In this document: positions 5,674 through 6,906 of the stretch, one piece after another
How positions within the stretch are numbered: position 1 is the first letter of the stretch
Layout of the letters: each line of letters opens with the position of its first letter
NCBI GenBank assembly: GCA_035292505.1
Contig: DATDQA010000178.1
Location: 1-6,906 of the forward strand
From: DATDQA01 sp035292505
Lineage (GTDB): Bacteria; Bacteroidota; Bacteroidia; Chitinophagales; Saprospiraceae
Length of the DNA: 6,906 bases
Reading direction: 5' to 3'
Translations under genes and position numbers: made by a program
Notes under the pieces: model-generated
The model's database searches: none
What the model saw: the letters and a program-made list of their open reading frames with translations, nothing else
Told to the model about the DNA's origin: nothing

Positions 5674-6831
5674 TTAGTTTATTTTCCTTGCAGACTCCGT
5701 CGCTCTGACAGCGACTTCAAGACTTGCAAGTCCTGTTTCGAGCGGAGCGCTGAGTTGGTGGTCAGGATTTTCGATTTTATTCAGCACATCGAGCAAAGAT
5801 GATTGGACGCAACTCGTATACACCTCTTGTTTGGTGTGGCCCATCCGGAATCTGCCGGTAATAATCTCGTCCACATCATAGTAAATGCCGCCTGAACATA
5901 TCTGATGCATGTTTGTATCATCACTACTATTGGAAATTCCCCAACCCGCAGGTCTTGATTCGTCAGACGCGCTTTCTATTGGAAGAGAATTGTCAAATTC
6001 AAAAAACTGACTGGATAGTAAGGCTTGTTTAGTATGTGAATTGACCAGGACTTTGATGTCTGCCTCAAGCGGAATCCAACCATGCAACTCAATATCCGCG
6101 ACGTCGTATGCAATTTTGATGCTGGTTGTTTCAAAGAATCCCGGACGCGCAAATGAATGATAATGCGTAGCGATAAGTCCTCCTTCATAGAGCACATTGG
6201 CCATGATCTGATCTTCTTGCTGCGCATTACGATTGTGTTTCAATCCATTGACTGCGAGCAGTTTGGCGGGATATAAGAAATGGACAAGATCGATGAAATG
6301 GACTGCGTGTTCGATCAGGATACCACCGGACCGACTGTGATCCCAAAACCAATGCGATGATGGAAGTTGTTGGTCTTGTGCGTAGTTTTCTACATCAACA
6401 CGACGAAGTTTACCGAAAACCTCTTGTTGCGTCAGCTGTTGTATCTCCTGTAGAAGAGGATTGAAACGCATAATAAAATCTATGCCTGCAACAATTCCTG
6501 TTCTATCCCGGAAGTCAATGATTTTTTGGGCATCAGAGACTGTAATCGCGAGGGGCTTTTCAATAAGAATGTGCTTCCCTGCTTCCATACAAGCAGTGGC
6601 GATCATTTTATGTGAAGAAGGTTCAGTGACAATGGCAATCAGATCGATATCCTTCTCTGTAAGAATGTCCTGCCATTTTGTGAAAGTCTTTATCGCATGA
6701 AGGCTCTGCATTTTATCAACATCCTGATCGACCACGGCAATCACTTTAATATTCCCGAGCTGTTTCCATGCGTTATGCAGGAACTTTCCGAATCCACCGT
6801 AACCAATAATGCCGATATTGAAAACTCTCAT
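5674..6831 (-). CDS. Gfo/Idh/MocA family NAD(P)-dependent oxidoreductase
   Basis: A 385-residue cytoplasmic oxidoreductase of the glucose-fructose oxidoreductase/inositol dehydrogenase family, which oxidises or reduces a sugar, sugar nucleotide or inositol hydroxyl with a bound nicotinamide cofactor. The N-terminal Rossmann fold has VFNIGIIGYGGFGKF with GxGxxG-like glycines G10, G12 and G15 and an acidic residue after the second strand (D35), which favours NAD over NADP. The EKP motif is at 91-93, with K92 the expected catalytic/cofactor lysine. The C-terminal alpha/beta domain has GGILIEHAVHFIDLVHFL (169-186) with H175, H178 and D181 in the usual active-site motif. Length is normal for the family. 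The specific substrate cannot be told from sequence alone. It shares direction with the glycan genes to the left but is separated from them by the GIY-YIG module, so shared transcription is doubtful. The start at 6831 is chosen because the Rossmann strand begins at residue 3; no Shine-Dalgarno is seen. Confidence 0.93.
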   Translation of the reverse strand: MRVFNIGIIGYGGFGKFLHNAWKQLGNIKVIAVVDQDVDKMQSLHAIKTFTKWQDILTEKDIDLIAIVTEPSSHKMIATACMEAGKHILIEKPLAITVSDAQKIIDFRDRTGIVAGIDFIMRFNPLLQEIQQLTQQEVFGKLRRVDVENYAQDQQLPSSHWFWDHSRSGGILIEHAVHFIDLVHFLYPAKLLAVNGLKHNRNAQQEDQIMANVLYEGGLIATHYHSFARPGFFETTSIKIAYDVADIELHGWIPLEADIKVLVNSHTKQALLSSQFFEFDNSLPIESASDESRPAGWGISNSSDDTNMHQICSGGIYYDVDEIITGRFRMGHTKQEVYTSCVQSSLLDVLNKIENPDHQLSAPLETGLASLEVAVRATESARKIN

Positions 6832-6865
6832 GCGTTACTATAAATTATGTCTCGCAATTTCTACC

Positions 6866-6902
6866 ATTGACTTTAGTTTTTGAGGCTGACTAAAAAGTCA
6901 AT
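6866..6902. repeat. Short inverted repeat / hairpin at the right edge
   Basis: ATTGACTTT (6866-6874) and AAAGTCAAT (6894-6902) pair perfectly over 9 bases, and the stem can be extended by AGT/ACT across a two-base bulge, with a short loop. It lies 34 bases upstream of the oxidoreductase start. No U-run follows on the minus strand, so a classic terminator is not supported; an operator or a leader hairpin is possible. Confidence 0.4.
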
Positions 6903-6906
6903 CACA

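Overview
The window looks like a stretch of a Bacteroidota chromosome, probably Sphingobacteriia/Chitinophagia-like. The reasons are the GH130 plus GT4 gene pair typical of that phylum, A/T-rich start regions mostly without Shine-Dalgarno motifs, a short lipoprotein signal ending in LISC, and intergenic palindromes flanking a small GIY-YIG nuclease gene. This assignment is an inference from style and family content; there is no rRNA or marker gene to confirm it.

Layout, left to right. (1) 1-1374, minus: a GT4-type glycosyltransferase whose C-terminal part runs off the left edge. (2) 1364-2407, minus: a GH130 glycosidase/mannoside phosphorylase, overlapping the glycosyltransferase start by 11 bases, so the two are probably co-transcribed and translationally coupled. 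(3) 2408-3036: a 629-base gap with no intact gene, holding what looks like a decayed C-terminal scrap of a DUF559-type endonuclease gene (minus strand, about 2870-3021). (4) 3037-4764, minus: a 575-residue predicted lipoprotein of a family I do not recognise, probably a helical-toroid carbohydrate-active or glycan-binding protein. (5) 4824-5621: a compact module in which one plus-strand GIY-YIG endonuclease gene (5093-5431) sits at the centre of three nested pairs of inverted palindromic repeats. (6) 5674-6831, minus: a Gfo/Idh/MocA-family NAD(P)-dependent oxidoreductase. (7) 6832-6906: a short tail with a 9-base-pair inverted repeat.

The four large minus-strand genes read as part of a glycan synthesis or turnover neighbourhood: a sugar-modifying oxidoreductase, a surface lipoprotein, a mannoside-type phosphorylase/hydrolase and a sugar transferase. 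Only GH130 and GT4 are clearly one operon. The GIY-YIG gene is the only plus-strand gene and lies inside repeats, so it appears to be an insertion between the oxidoreductase and the lipoprotein genes.

The most unusual object is the GIY-YIG/palindrome module. Six copies of one hairpin architecture are visible, three on each side, all pointing toward the nuclease gene in mirror image. Two sequence types differ in the outer stem but keep the pairing (ATCCT/AGGAT against ATTTC/GAAAT), while GAG, CGA and TCG-A keep their places. This resembles in logic the REP/RAYT pairing of other bacteria, but with a GIY-YIG nuclease in place of a transposase-like protein.
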